NCBI GenBank assembly: GCA_033296885.1
Contig: MU863889.1
Location: 62,001-126,000, forward strand
Direction: 5' to 3'
Length of the DNA: 64,000 nucleotides
DNA from: Triangularia verruculosa
Taxonomy: Eukaryota; Ascomycota; Sordariomycetes; Sordariales; Podosporaceae
The notes beneath the pieces are model-generated. The model was not told where the DNA came from. It did not search any database and saw only the letters and a program-made list of their open reading frames with translations. How positions within the stretch are numbered: the first letter of the stretch is position 1; each line of letters begins with the position of its first letter. Below are positions 42,570 to 52,834 of the stretch, piece by piece. The translations under genes were made by a program, and so were the position numbers.

Positions 42570-44045
42570 TTGACGATATGAGGTTTTTGGATAGTTGCAT
42601 ACCGTGGGATTGGATAGCAAGGGATATTATGGAGAATATATTGATGATTAGGTACAATGAACATGACAGTTATGCATGGTTTTGGAACTAATAAATACAA
42701 GAGGCCTTTTAAACTAGTCCAGAGCCATGCAAACTATCTTTGTAGACATATTGACTATCTTCCGAGGTAGATTGGCTGCAAAGAAGATATTGGATGAGTA
42801 TGAATCACACATTCAGAAGATATCAAAGGCGGTGGCAGACTCTCAGAGATGCAGCATGACATTTGGCTTATCGCGGCAGCAATCGCATTCAGGCGGCCAC
42901 AACAGGCCCCAACTGTGGCCCGGCCTAGCCACCCAACACAAGCGCCGTCGGGTGCTTCCTTGGCGCTTGTTTCTGCCCTGGCCCTTCCTGATTCGACCCT
43001 CGCCTTTCAGCGGACTTGATGATAAGCTTCTTCCGGGAGAGAGCCTGATGGTGTTGGAGCAGGGGCGTTGCTGGGCGTGTCAGAGATGGGATGACAGCCG
43101 CAAAACCGCACGACGCTGGGGCCACAAGACACTGGACACCCCACATCGACCCACTGAACAAAGTGACGTTTAGTGAAACATCGCCTATCTGCGTCTTGGC
43201 CCCTTCACGAACACCACGGAAGAAGACGCACCTGATATTTATACTTTTTTTTAAGCAGTGGTAACATCGAGCATAAACATCACCCGACGATCCCATCTGT
43301 TTTCCATCCGGCAACTCCTGCACCCGAGCGGCAAGTTCAACATGGATTGAACATGGCATTGTTTCCAGCACGGGCCACCCAAACACCGACCAGGAGGTTC
43401 CACCCCCACAAACCCCTGCAAAAGGAGGCTCGTCCGGATCACCAACCGTCTCAAGTCTGGGGTTGCGTCGCAGGCGAAGGGGGTCAAGCCTTTGGAGGGG
43501 GCCAATCAACGACCTCGCCTTGCCGTTAGATTGCCTCAGCTTTTCTGCAACCCTCCTTTGCCGCTACCCAAGACAAGAGATGGTGTGTTTGGGATTTGGA
43601 GCCAAGCACAGCAGCCGGCACTCCCTTTTTTCCATCTTCTCCATCTTTTTCTCTGTTGCTTTCCCATCTCTTTTTCTCCCTCTCTTTCTCTCCACACCAA
43701 CAAATTCCCATTCGTTCTTTTTTTTGTCATCTTGTTGGGCAGGTATCACCTTGATCGCTGGTCGCTGGTCGCAGTCATTTTTTCCCAACAATCCATACAT
43801 ACCACTTCGATTCTTACCATTCTCTCTCTTTTTGCATTTGACCTTAATACCTTTGGGTCAAATCGCCTTTTGTTTACGATATCATCTTATTATTAGTCCC
43901 CTGTGCTTGGATTTTCCCTGTCTGTCGCTGGTCGAAAACCTCATCACCGACTCTCATTCCGACTCTCACCCAAACGCGACGACTCAAAACAAACCCCTCC
44001 TTTACATAATATCCAACAACAACTACAACACCAAAAACCGCCAAA
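42570..44045. other. Long intergenic region
   Basis: Frames at 42727-43173 (plus) and 42925-43509 (minus) are not supported. Two ACTATCTT motifs at about 42733-42763 hint at a decayed MITE remnant. The 3' part is the 5' region of the 44.0 kb gene. Confidence 0.35.
43621..43710 (+). promoter_or_regulatory. Pyrimidine-rich (CT) tract upstream of a start codon
   Basis: About 90 bp of almost pure C/T about 340 bp upstream of the ATG at 44046. CT-rich blocks of this kind are common near transcription starts of well-expressed filamentous fungal genes. Confidence 0.5.
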
Positions 44046-44318
44046 ATGGGCCAGAATCTCTCTCTCCAGGAAGAGTTCGCCGACACCTCGGGTGCCGTGT
44101 TCGCCAAGGAGGACCAGATGAACAGCATCATCTTGGGCATTGCGTGGGCCGGGTCGGTTTACGGCATTGGCATGATCTGGTGCGCTGTCACGCTGCTTTC
44201 TCGGTGGTCAGGCAGGGAACAAGACAGAGATCCGAATTTGTTTTCGGTACTCGCGGCGTTCTTACTATCGACGGGATGGCCGATGATCATGCTGTACTTT
44301 GCCATGTCAAGTCGGTAG
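44046..44318 (+). CDS. Two-TM microprotein with N-myristoylation motif
   Basis: 90 aa, ATG in CCAAAATGGG context. It begins MGQNLSLQEE, which fits the N-myristoylation consensus (Gly2, Ser6). Two hydrophobic helices follow (about residues 27-50, IILGIAWAGSVYGIGMIWCAVTLL, and 66-86, LFSVLAAFLLSTGWPMIMLYF) with a charged loop GREQDRDPN between them. A long leader with a CT tract precedes it. No family is recognised. It is short but well formed and probably real. Membrane location is inferred. Confidence 0.6.
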   Translation: MGQNLSLQEEFADTSGAVFAKEDQMNSIILGIAWAGSVYGIGMIWCAVTLLSRWSGREQDRDPNLFSVLAAFLLSTGWPMIMLYFAMSSR

Positions 44319-44929
44319 TTGAATTTATTTTGAAGGAACGATTCTGAGAATGGTGGGCTGGGGGGCACTTGGCAGTGTCAATGTCTTAGGGATGAGATTA
44401 GGGGGGGCTGCTATGCCAAAAAGGTCAATTCCCAGGGGCGACGAGGAAGCGGCGAGTGGGGGGCGATATCGTCGAGGCAAGCTGAGCCGCGGTTGGGAAC
44501 GCTAAGGAGGAACAGGGACGGGAAAATGATGGGGAGGCGGAGGAAGTAAGCCGGCAAGGGCGGGCGGGGGTCTTCATCACAGCACATATGATATCATGTA
44601 TAAACAATTGCTCCCTGATCAGTGCTTTATAATCTAGGCTGCAGCAGTAGCACTCGTCAAAATCACAAGGCCTTCTCTGGTCAACTAGTGCGATTGGCTG
44701 GCTCTGATGCTTCTTGAGAACCATAAGTTGAATTCCACGGGAGGTGTCGACGGTGTTCGAATTAGGATTTCGACAAATCTTTTCTTCTTTTTTCATTTTG
44801 TTTCATTTTATGTATCATGCCCGCCTCTTCTTGAATGATGATCATATCCATTGCAAAGACTTCATTTAAATGTACGAGTGCCTGCTTTTCTTCTACTGCT
44901 GACGCGGCGCTCCCAAAAAGTCCTCTAAT
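44319..44929. other. Intergenic, no gene supported
   Basis: Convergent 3' regions of the two neighbouring genes; a minus-strand frame at 44425-44796 is unsupported. Confidence 0.4.
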
Positions 44930-47100
44930 TTAGAAATGATACCTCGACCCATGCCCCCAATGTTCCACCCGCGGCCCGACGGGGCATGATTCCAAAAAGT
45001 CAGCGTGATTGTCCGCCATGTCCCGCCATTCGTGCTGATGGGCCTTGTCGCGACAGTCAAACACTTGGTACTTCCACAGCTTGTCACTGCTGCGGCATGC
45101 AAACATGTTGTGAAGGTATTTGCCGCTCAGGTGGCCGTTTGCGAAATCCCCGAACGCGACGGCCTCTAGGGAGCGGATGCCCTCTCGCCCAAAGATCCAG
45201 TTGAGAAACCTGGTAAATTCGGGGTTGAGCATGGACTTCACCTCAGCGGGCGTGAAGGCAACGGTGAGGTCACGGTCTTCGGTATCCCTGGTGTTGTTGT
45301 CTGGGTTGGCCCGTCGCTCCCCCGGACGAGCAGGGCGGCCGGTCGGTTTGAAAGCCCGGGAACCGGTTGTTTTAAGACCGGAGCCTGTCTGCCGGAGATG
45401 GAGGAGCTTGAGGCGGCGGGATGTCGAGGTGAAGGGCTTGAGGAGAGTCAGCTGCGAGGGGGGGGGGGGGGGGGTACGATAGGTTAGTACCAGGCAGTTA
45501 GTGTGACGTCTTGTCCTGTGAGCGCAGTGAAGATACTTACAAATAAAGGCTCGGAGCGCACACCCGGTCTCGTATTTGCCAGCGACGTGCCGGGATCGCT
45601 CCAGTCTGTCACGGCGCAAGGTAGGCCGAGGCATTCGAGGTTTGGCAGGGTCGACAGGGGATTACTGAAGGGATCCAGCCTCCACATGTTGATGATCGGC
45701 TCTCGAATATCGAGTCCACCGCCGATATCGAGAACATCGTCGAAATTTCTCTGGATGAGACCCATCGTGCATGATTGACCTCTCCATACGCCCCGCCGGT
45801 GGATCACCAGCTTCTTCAGCGTAGAGCCATGATGGCCAACGGTACCCCAGAGGGGGTGGAGGTCATCGCTGTCTCCTGGAGGGAGCCTATAAATATCTTT
45901 GGTAAAACCGATGAAGAGGTTTTCAAGGCCCTCGAATGATAGAAGTAAGTTATTGACGGTGTTCGTCTCTTCCTCGCCTCCGTCATCACCGCTCCCATGG
46001 TTAGACTTGAACTCGAAGGTCTTGAGCTGAAGGCAGCTGTTTGTTGCCATTGTCCTTTTCAGGAACTCACTCAACCGCGTGCATTGGCGGAGTGTAAGTG
46101 CCCTAAGGCTGCTGATCTTGAATGCTCGGTCAATACTCTCGGTCAGGACGATCCCTCGCAATGACAGTGTCGTGAGTGATGGGAACAACACCGCCGGATT
46201 CGCGACCAATTCGCGATGGCACTCATTGGCGCAACCTCCATGGCTTATATCATCACACCCTTCTCCGCCATACAAGAGCTCCTCAAAAGAGCACCCGTCT
46301 GCCAAGTTCTCGATTTGAAGGTCATGAAGGTGCCCTCGATTTGTTTCCAGCAATTTTTGTACCGGCACAATATGCGACCGGGGTAATGAATTCCAGATGA
46401 TCCGCTTAAGCTGGCGGAACGGTAGGGGCAAGATTTCACCGGCAGCCATGCAGCAGGCATCAGACGTCACGGAAATAGACTCGAGCTGCGGTTGCGTTTG
46501 AAAGAGAATATCAAGGACGGCCTGAGGAATGCATGCTGCCAAATCCCAGGTGAAAGATTGGAGTTGGCCAGCGGGCACGCGTTCAATGACAGACTGTGTA
46601 GCGAGTGCAATGTCGTCCATGGGGTCGGGATCCGGCTGCTCTTCCATTCGTTCTATGCTTGCCACAATGCACCTTCGATTCCTTAGCGACCATACATCCC
46701 CTGAGAATCCGGCGACTGGCGCGGCTCTTTGCGAGGCTTTCCACAAATGAGAGTCCCCTGGTGGTGGTTGCCGGTGGAGACAGGCGACGTTGGGCCAGTC
46801 TTCCTCGTTCTCATAGTCCCACAGCTTCCATCGGGTGTCCCGACGGAACACAAGGTCAACGACATTCTGCGTGGAACGGGTAGCATTCTGTAGCGCAAGG
46901 GCGCATTGTTCGATCCGGCTAATGTTCACAGAAGATGGCCGGTCGGTTGGGCCAGCAGTGTTGACACATAGTTTGTTCCAAAACCTGTGTGACCATATGG
47001 CGTGGAAGGTCTTGGAAACAAGAGAGAGGCTTTTGAGATCTTGAATGCTAAGCCCTTTACTCACTTGTCGAAGAAGCTCCTCGGGGAGATGTTCGAACAT
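44930..47100 (-). CDS. F-box protein
   Basis: Exon 1 is 47100-45541 and exon 2 is 45451-44930, giving 693 aa. The F-box is residues ~2-47 (FEHLPEELLRQVSKGLSIQDLKSLSLVSKTFHAIW), which would bind Skp1. An irregular leucine-rich-like region follows (LRALTLRQCTRLSEFLK, LTTLSLRGIVL), typical of substrate-receptor F-box proteins. The single intron (45452-45540, 89 bp) has a GTAAGT donor and TACTAAC branch. Its polypyrimidine tract is an unbroken run of 17 C (G on the plus strand, 45458-45474) just before the GCAG acceptor. Exon 2 adds a 173-aa C-terminal domain without a recognised family. Reading through the intron would end within 15 codons. Confidence 0.75.
45458..45474 (+). repeat. G17 homopolymer within the F-box intron
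   Basis: Seventeen consecutive G on the plus strand form the polypyrimidine tract of the intron on the coding strand. Length variation between strains or sequencing error is likely. Confidence 0.9.
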
Positions 47101-47696
47101 GATTAGTAGGTAGTGAAATTTTGAGATGAAAAAGGTTGAGCGTTTTCTTGCTGCTCAGGAGAGAATATGTGCCTTTTATAGGGATGGTTCACCTCAGTGT
47201 GGCACAACCTTGACCAATGAGTGGTTACCTACCTCCCCAAGTGCGACGCTCTTTACCCCACTTCCTTACAAGCATGCAACGTACATTAAAATGATAGTAG
47301 CTACAAGAAATCGTTACCATGTCGCAGTTTTTCTTTGTACGGCTTTGTGGGCAAGGGGGGCATGGTATAGAGGACCTTGTTTCAACACACGCACGACTTT
47401 TCTAAGTCTCATGGATGGATGAATGAATGAAGGACTGATCCTCCAATGCTGATTGCCAACAGATCAAAACATCCCTAAATCACTCACTGCTGGCGTTGCT
47501 GAATTTTCTGCCTTGTATAGGATTTTGCTTTCAGCCTTGCGAAGTAGAGAGCCCACCATTCATGTCAATCGTGCGCAAATTTCTTAGGCTTAGACAAGTG
47601 AATGTCGAAGATCGCAGATATTAAGCTACGAAATGTATTCTGTGGATCTATAGGTATCTACAGGATTGCTTAGGCTTTTGTTTCTCTGTTCATCGA
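47101..47696. other. Intergenic, no gene supported
   Basis: Nothing recognised; F-box promoter and the 3' region of the DUF6604 gene. Confidence 0.4.
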
Positions 47697-50156
47697 CTAG
47701 GTAACTATCACCCACGATACACCCAGCTTCTCCATCTCGTCCAATAGCAATCTTTCCGACCTCTCCAAATGACACCTCGTCAGTCTTTCGGGATCACACA
47801 GCTTATCCAGAAGCCGAAGGCTTCGCTCAACAGAAAGCCGAGGCGCTCTACCCGCAGCCGCGCGGAGAACGAGACCCACCAAGTGCGGAAGTTGGTCTTC
47901 TGATGTGATGTAATCAAGTTTGTTCCCGTTGGCTTCACTGAAGTACTGGTCAAACTTTCTCCTCAAGTAGCCCAAGTCTGACCAACACTTCTGGTGCAGA
48001 AGGGTGTAGTCGAAATGTAGTTCACCTATTTCCCCTTGAAGCTTTTGAGCCAGAATTTGGATGAGATTTGTGGGCGAAAGCACCTTGATATCGCTGCTCT
48101 TGAGATTTCTGCTGGCCTGGGATGCTGCGGGCTGTTTGTGTATCTCAATTTTATAAGGGCATGCCGAAGAGGAAGCGCCTGAGAGGTCGCCAGTCAATTC
48201 GATTTCTACTGATTCCCCTTTGCCAATAATATGTTTCACATCCTTCTGGGTCAGGTTGATTCGAGCGTGGCCGAGAGCGTCAGTCCCCAACCGCCCACGA
48301 AAGAGCATCGACACAGGCGGAAGTTGACGGAGTCCCCGGCCTGGGTTACCGGGTTGACGCGTGCCACTGATGGGCAGTTTACCTCTCAATGAGGCAAAGT
48401 CGCTGGCGGAAGTCCCTCGACTGAAACACCACTGCTTCCAGAAGCCTTCCATGTCATGAGGTTCAGGCACCGGGCCCACCCATAGATTTTTCCAATCTTG
48501 CATTGACACCATGATGTCCATATCTGTCCATTTCACCTCAAGGCGTCGACGAGTCTTGATCCAGATGCGTCTCGTGACAACCGTGTCAAGTTGGTGCATA
48601 GCGGATACAGCACCCCAGGCGTTGGCGAACTCGATGCTTGTGGCATGCAGAGACGTGAGGAGATGGTGTGCCCAGACCCCTGCGAAGATTGCATTGCGTT
48701 TTAGCAGGATGCTTCCTTGTCTTGCACTGCCCGGGAGGAGCTTGCGTTTCCACCTTCCAATGGCGTCTGTCTGGAAATAATGCGCCTCTTGCTGAAGCCG
48801 CTTGAGTGCACTGTCCTTTCTTGTAGGCCAACCTACCGGCCTGGGCTTCCCTTCAATATCCTCTAGGACGGACTTCATACGTTTAGTGATCCACTCGCCG
48901 GTCCGTTGTACATGGCCGTAGGCACCATAACCCCCAAACTTTCCACCCATAATCTGGAGATTATCAATCAGAATTTGGGCAGCGAAGGTAACCCAGAATG
49001 GAATTGGCTTGGAGGGCTCGGCGATGATGAGACCGACGCCACGGGTGAACTCGTCTTGGACCTTGTCCCACCTGAGCCGTCGAATTAATATCACCGTCTC
49101 AGTAAGGAGCTCTGAGAATCCGGCGCAGTCTCTGTTGAACTTGTCGCGGGTCGAGTAGCATTTATCGGCAGTCTCCCAGTTATACCAGCCGTATGACGTC
49201 CCGTTATATAGTGCGGCCATCTCGGTTTGTTGGTCGCAAGTTTGTCGAAACTGATCGAGGAGGTAATACGCCTCATACATCGTCCGCTTGGCAAGGTCAT
49301 ATACGTCTCCATCGGCGTCGTCGCCCTCGGCCAACATAGAGCTGAGATCGAGCCTTTCACCAGACACAGCGGCGTGGTGGTCGATAAGGAACTGGGCGGC
49401 GCCACCAAAACGATCCAGCTTCGAAGCAACGTCCTCTTCTAGTTTGCGGACAAGGTCAATGGCCGTATTGGTTGCAACAGCGAGGGCAGAAGGGAATCGT
49501 CTCCCCCGTGGAAAGTCAACTGCCCAAAACCTGTTGACTGCCTGTCTAAGGGCATGGGTGTCCAGTAGCATGGCGGAAAAGGCAACATGGGCATCTTCCC
49601 AAGCCCCCGCTTCATCATCAGCAATGTCGTACTCTGCAGTGTCGAAAGTAGCGTTGGGGGCGTCGAGGAAGGCCTGTGACGGCTCGTAGAGCTTCAGGGC
49701 ATCGAATGCAGCGGACAGAGACAGGCGAGGGCTTGATGGTTGGCCCCAACTATTGGTGTCCTTCCCCAGACTGCTTTGGTGACTACCGCTGAGGATTTGG
49801 CGTGCTTGTTTGAGGATGCCGACAAAAAATGAGTGACTGCGATTGTTTTTGTCGTCAACGACACCATGTTGCTGCTGAAGCAGGCTGGAAACAGCCTCTC
49901 TAAGAAAGATGGCCCGATCAAGGGCCCGGGCGATGGAAGGGGGCATGGACGCAACTTTGCCTTTTACAGCTACAAGCTTAGCCATAGGAAGTATCTCCCC
50001 AATGGGAATGGGGTGTCTCGAGCTGGAAGACAATGCCGAAGGTATCGAACTAGCCTTTCGCCACCCATTAGACCTGGCTGTTGAGGCAAGCCAGGAGATG
50101 AACAGACCGGTTTCGGCTTTGTACTGGTGGTACGTGTTTGTCAAATGAGGCGCCAT
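47697..50156 (-). CDS. DUF6604 domain protein
   Basis: Single exon, 819 aa, ATG at 50156. The N-terminus matches the DUF6604 pattern: a short start, LTNTYHQYKAETGLFISWLASTARSNGW, then a Ser-rich stretch and PIGEILPMAKLVA. The domain extends over the first ~250 residues and is alpha-helical. The rest is a long, probably helical, acidic-to-neutral region with no ankyrin or other repeat that I recognise. DUF6604 proteins are fungal, of unknown function and often large. No signal peptide or TM; likely cytosolic. Confidence 0.75.
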   Translation of the reverse strand: MAPHLTNTYHQYKAETGLFISWLASTARSNGWRKASSIPSALSSSSRHPIPIGEILPMAKLVAVKGKVASMPPSIARALDRAIFLREAVSSLLQQQHGVVDDKNNRSHSFFVGILKQARQILSGSHQSSLGKDTNSWGQPSSPRLSLSAAFDALKLYEPSQAFLDAPNATFDTAEYDIADDEAGAWEDAHVAFSAMLLDTHALRQAVNRFWAVDFPRGRRFPSALAVATNTAIDLVRKLEEDVASKLDRFGGAAQFLIDHHAAVSGERLDLSSMLAEGDDADGDVYDLAKRTMYEAYYLLDQFRQTCDQQTEMAALYNGTSYGWYNWETADKCYSTRDKFNRDCAGFSELLTETVILIRRLRWDKVQDEFTRGVGLIIAEPSKPIPFWVTFAAQILIDNLQIMGGKFGGYGAYGHVQRTGEWITKRMKSVLEDIEGKPRPVGWPTRKDSALKRLQQEAHYFQTDAIGRWKRKLLPGSARQGSILLKRNAIFAGVWAHHLLTSLHATSIEFANAWGAVSAMHQLDTVVTRRIWIKTRRRLEVKWTDMDIMVSMQDWKNLWVGPVPEPHDMEGFWKQWCFSRGTSASDFASLRGKLPISGTRQPGNPGRGLRQLPPVSMLFRGRLGTDALGHARINLTQKDVKHIIGKGESVEIELTGDLSGASSSACPYKIEIHKQPAASQASRNLKSSDIKVLSPTNLIQILAQKLQGEIGELHFDYTLLHQKCWSDLGYLRRKFDQYFSEANGNKLDYITSEDQLPHLVGLVLRAAAGRAPRLSVERSLRLLDKLCDPERLTRCHLERSERLLLDEMEKLGVSWVIVT

Positions 50157-50464
50157 GTTGTTTGTGACTTATAGCTAGCAAAAGAAAAGAAATGTAGTGT
50201 AAGGTAGGTAAGGAGTGAGTAAACGACGATATATATTACTTCCCAGCCCACAGTGAAGATCTTAGCGATTTCGGTGAATCACACCCCCATTGCTGTGGAG
50301 ACACCTGTGAGCTGGTCGTGGGTATGGAGAGAGCATGCCTTCCAAGTCACCACTCACGAGAGTGACCAATACAGACAGAAAACTCTGGAGCAAGACGCCA
50401 GACTCTCATTGACTTGCTCCATAACCTGCTAACGATGGGACGATTTCTATCAGCAATGAGCTCT
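50157..50464. other. Intergenic, no gene supported
   Basis: Upstream of the DUF6604 gene and downstream of the orphan membrane protein; nothing recognised. Confidence 0.4.
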
Positions 50465-51136
50465 TCATAGAATGGACCTGTATTCTCTTGGTGAAGTAGC
50501 CTGGAGACCAGGGCAGTTTGGGTATGTGACTTCGACTTTGGAGACTCTTGGTGAATTTGACCCCCAGTATTGTGAGTAGCTGCCAGTTCGCTATGAATAT
50601 CGGAGAATTGGCTGGAGTGATCACTCACGGATTGACCATAGGTCTTCCAGAGAAAGACTGGTCAGGTGCCCATAGGACCGCTCCTAAAATTATGGCATAG
50701 TATACGAATGGTATGATGAGAAGAACAGTTGCGAAAAGAATGGAGGTTATTACCACAAGTATGTGCCGGTACTTGTATAACGGCACCTTATAGCTTGCCA
50801 GAACTACGGGTATATGTGGACTGAAAACACGATGTTCATGACTGTTAAGGTCAACTCTACTTGTGACTAGAAGTCTCTGGGGAATCAGAGCGTGGAGTCA
50901 TGATCAAATATCTACACAATCCATACATACTTTAGCTACTTCGAGCCACTCCCCTAGGATGCCAAAACGCCACATAAGTACAAAGTAGGGTCTTAGCGAA
51001 TGACCAAGATGTGGGTCTGACAACTGCAATATTCTCACTTGAAGGTGGCTGTATGAAGTAAGTAATCTCTGAATAGGTGTCAAGGAGATGAAGGCAAGTC
51101 ATTTCATCTTGAAAGGCTAGTCTGTAGTCAGACACC
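50465..51136 (-). CDS. Orphan membrane protein, 3' exons only
   Basis: A chain of short exons closes in frame: 51068-50931, 50876-50629 and 50579-50465. Junctions are GTATGT/CCCCAG (54 bp, phase 0) and GTGAGT/GGCAG (49 bp, phase 2), ending at a TGA. A further exon ending at 51136 is possible (GTGTCT/ATTCAG). The visible protein has an amphipathic part (SDPHLGHSLRPYFVLMWRFG), the stretch SPHIPVVLASYKVPLYKYRH, a long TM helix (ILVVITSILFATVLLIIPFVYYAIIL) and a Ser/Pro/Tyr-rich tail. The N-terminal exon and start were not found. No family is recognised. The consistent donors and acceptors are the main argument that it is real. Confidence 0.4.
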
Positions 51137-51945
51137 TTTGGATTGTCAGCTTCGTGACTCTCAAACTTCCAGTCGCTGCAGTTGACTCACAGCATTCGGC
51201 TGTGGAAAAGCTTGTTTGTGGTGTTTTGGCTTTGGGCGAGCCAGCACATGATTTCAAGCTTCAGGGCTACGGAATGACGTACTGCGCAAGGTTAAACTTC
51301 TCTCCACAAAAAGGGTTCCTAGGTACTTACTAAGTCCTTGACTTATTCACTGTTGCTCAGATGCTGACCGCATCTTCGAGTCAGTTAATAATATAGTCTT
51401 TTGCATTCACGTCACAGACAAAATAATAGTCCTGCGCGTCAGAGTCGCAACTCTGATAAAGCTGAATAGAGATATCTACCAGGTTTAGAGGTATGTTGAC
51501 TATCTTGGAAGCTCTAGTAACTACCTAAGGTAAGGTACCTATCTATCAAAACTTTTTATATACACTTTACATGCATTTTTGCCGCCTCCCAAGACCTTTG
51601 GCTATCTTCTGGGGCTTTGTTCCTGCTTTGCAGTGCCAGTCTTCTTGTCCACGGCGTGGCATCCAGTGTCATCTTCTAGGCCCCAGTTCTTATTGACATA
51701 TTTGTCCATTCATGCCATGGGAGCAAACATTACCATGTGACTGTAAAACTTTGCAGCAAAGAATTGCCCTGAGTGGGGGGTGTGGCGCCAAAGTGTGTGA
51801 ACCTTCATGCTCCCACAATGAATGCCTACCTTATTATCACCATCTGTTTTGAGCTTTTCACTCCCACACACCTATCTTTCCCACCAACCCACTCATTCTG
51901 TCAGCCTACTGTCTCACTTCCGCGCACAACCCCTCAGCAGCCACC
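51137..51945. other. Intergenic; holds a diverged MITE copy
   Basis: Element at 51409-51657; otherwise only short repeats of ACCTAAGGTAAGGTACCTA type. Confidence 0.4.
51401..51665 (-). mobile_element. MITE-like inverted-repeat element (diverged copy at 51.4 kb)
   Basis: The right end (51620-51657: TTTGCAGTGCCAGTCTTCTTGTCCACGGCGT) is nearly identical to the other copies. The left end (ACGTCACAGACAAAATAATAG at 51409) is mutated. The flanks TTGCATTC and GGCATCCA are an imperfect 8-bp pair. The interior retains only two TGACTATCTT-like subrepeats. This is an older insertion. Confidence 0.6.
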
Positions 51946-52350
51946 ATGGAAGACGTACAGTCACAGTGCCCTCCCGACGAAGAGCCACAGGTCATGGACG
52001 AACGGCAGATGATACCTCTAGACAAATATCAGCTCATAGATCCACAACTCATAGATGCACGCCAGGTCAATGATGAAACTCTAACCGAAACCGTGGAGGA
52101 AATCTCTGACAAATTCCGAAAGTCCGCCTACGAAATCACTCATCTCGCTCTGCTAGTCCAATACTCCAAAGAAAAAGACCCCTATTTCTGCAACCAAGAC
52201 TCTATCAAAACCATGGGTGAATTCATCGCTGCCTGGAGGATCCACGATCAGCTGTTTCCAGGTCACGGCTCCCCCAGCACATACCTCCACGGGAAGCACA
52301 AGTCAAAGTGGTTGATCGATCGGCAACAATTGCGCACAACGTCAACATGA
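51946..52350 (+). CDS. Hypothetical small protein
   Basis: 134 aa, ATG in strong context (GCCACCATGG). An acidic, Gln/Asp-rich N-terminus contains a local repeat (YQLIDPQLIDARQV). A predicted helical core follows (ETVEEISDKFRKSAYEITHLALLVQYSKEKDPYF, TMGEFIAAWRIHDQLFPG), then a basic C-terminus. No signal, TM or family is recognised. The start context and composition support coding. Confidence 0.5.
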   Translation: MEDVQSQCPPDEEPQVMDERQMIPLDKYQLIDPQLIDARQVNDETLTETVEEISDKFRKSAYEITHLALLVQYSKEKDPYFCNQDSIKTMGEFIAAWRIHDQLFPGHGSPSTYLHGKHKSKWLIDRQQLRTTST

Positions 52351-52834
52351 CGTTGTGCCAGCAGAGCTCAAGCTAGTGTTGGTAGGCTGCTTGAGGCCGG
52401 AGAACAGCAAGTCATGGCAAGTTCCGACCTTCTGCTAGAGTGATTCATAAAGGCTCTAATGAATGAGTCGTCTAGGCATCATGTGAAGAACCGTCCTACC
52501 ATAAAGCGACGGAGAAGGGAACGCTATATTTCCACTAGGTAGTTTGAAATGCTGTCACAAGGATGTGATGGTAATGCCTATCGTGCGCGTTTGGCAATCT
52601 TGCGATAGGTATCTTGCTTTAGTAAGGTAGGTAGCAAAGAAGATAAGGTCATCAGGCCGGAATGCCAGTAAATTACTAAGTCTCACCGCATGCAATACCA
52701 CCTCGCATTGGCCACAGCTGACTTCCCATCTCCTCTTCCTAAAAGTGGCCAGACTCCAAAGCGGGGTCTTTCATCCCAAAACATTTTCTTATCTCTAAAC
52801 CACACCCTTTCCAATCAGTGACAACGTCTGCAAA
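52351..52834. other. Intergenic, esterase promoter
   Basis: Nothing recognised besides TACCTAGG-like motifs near 52510-52640. Confidence 0.4.

Noticed and set aside
42727..43173. 148-aa plus-strand frame
   Set aside because: Starts inside a possible decayed MITE and has random-like composition.
43463..44347. 294-aa plus-strand frame across the CT tract
   Set aside because: Runs through leader sequence and out of frame with the 90-aa microprotein, which has the better start.
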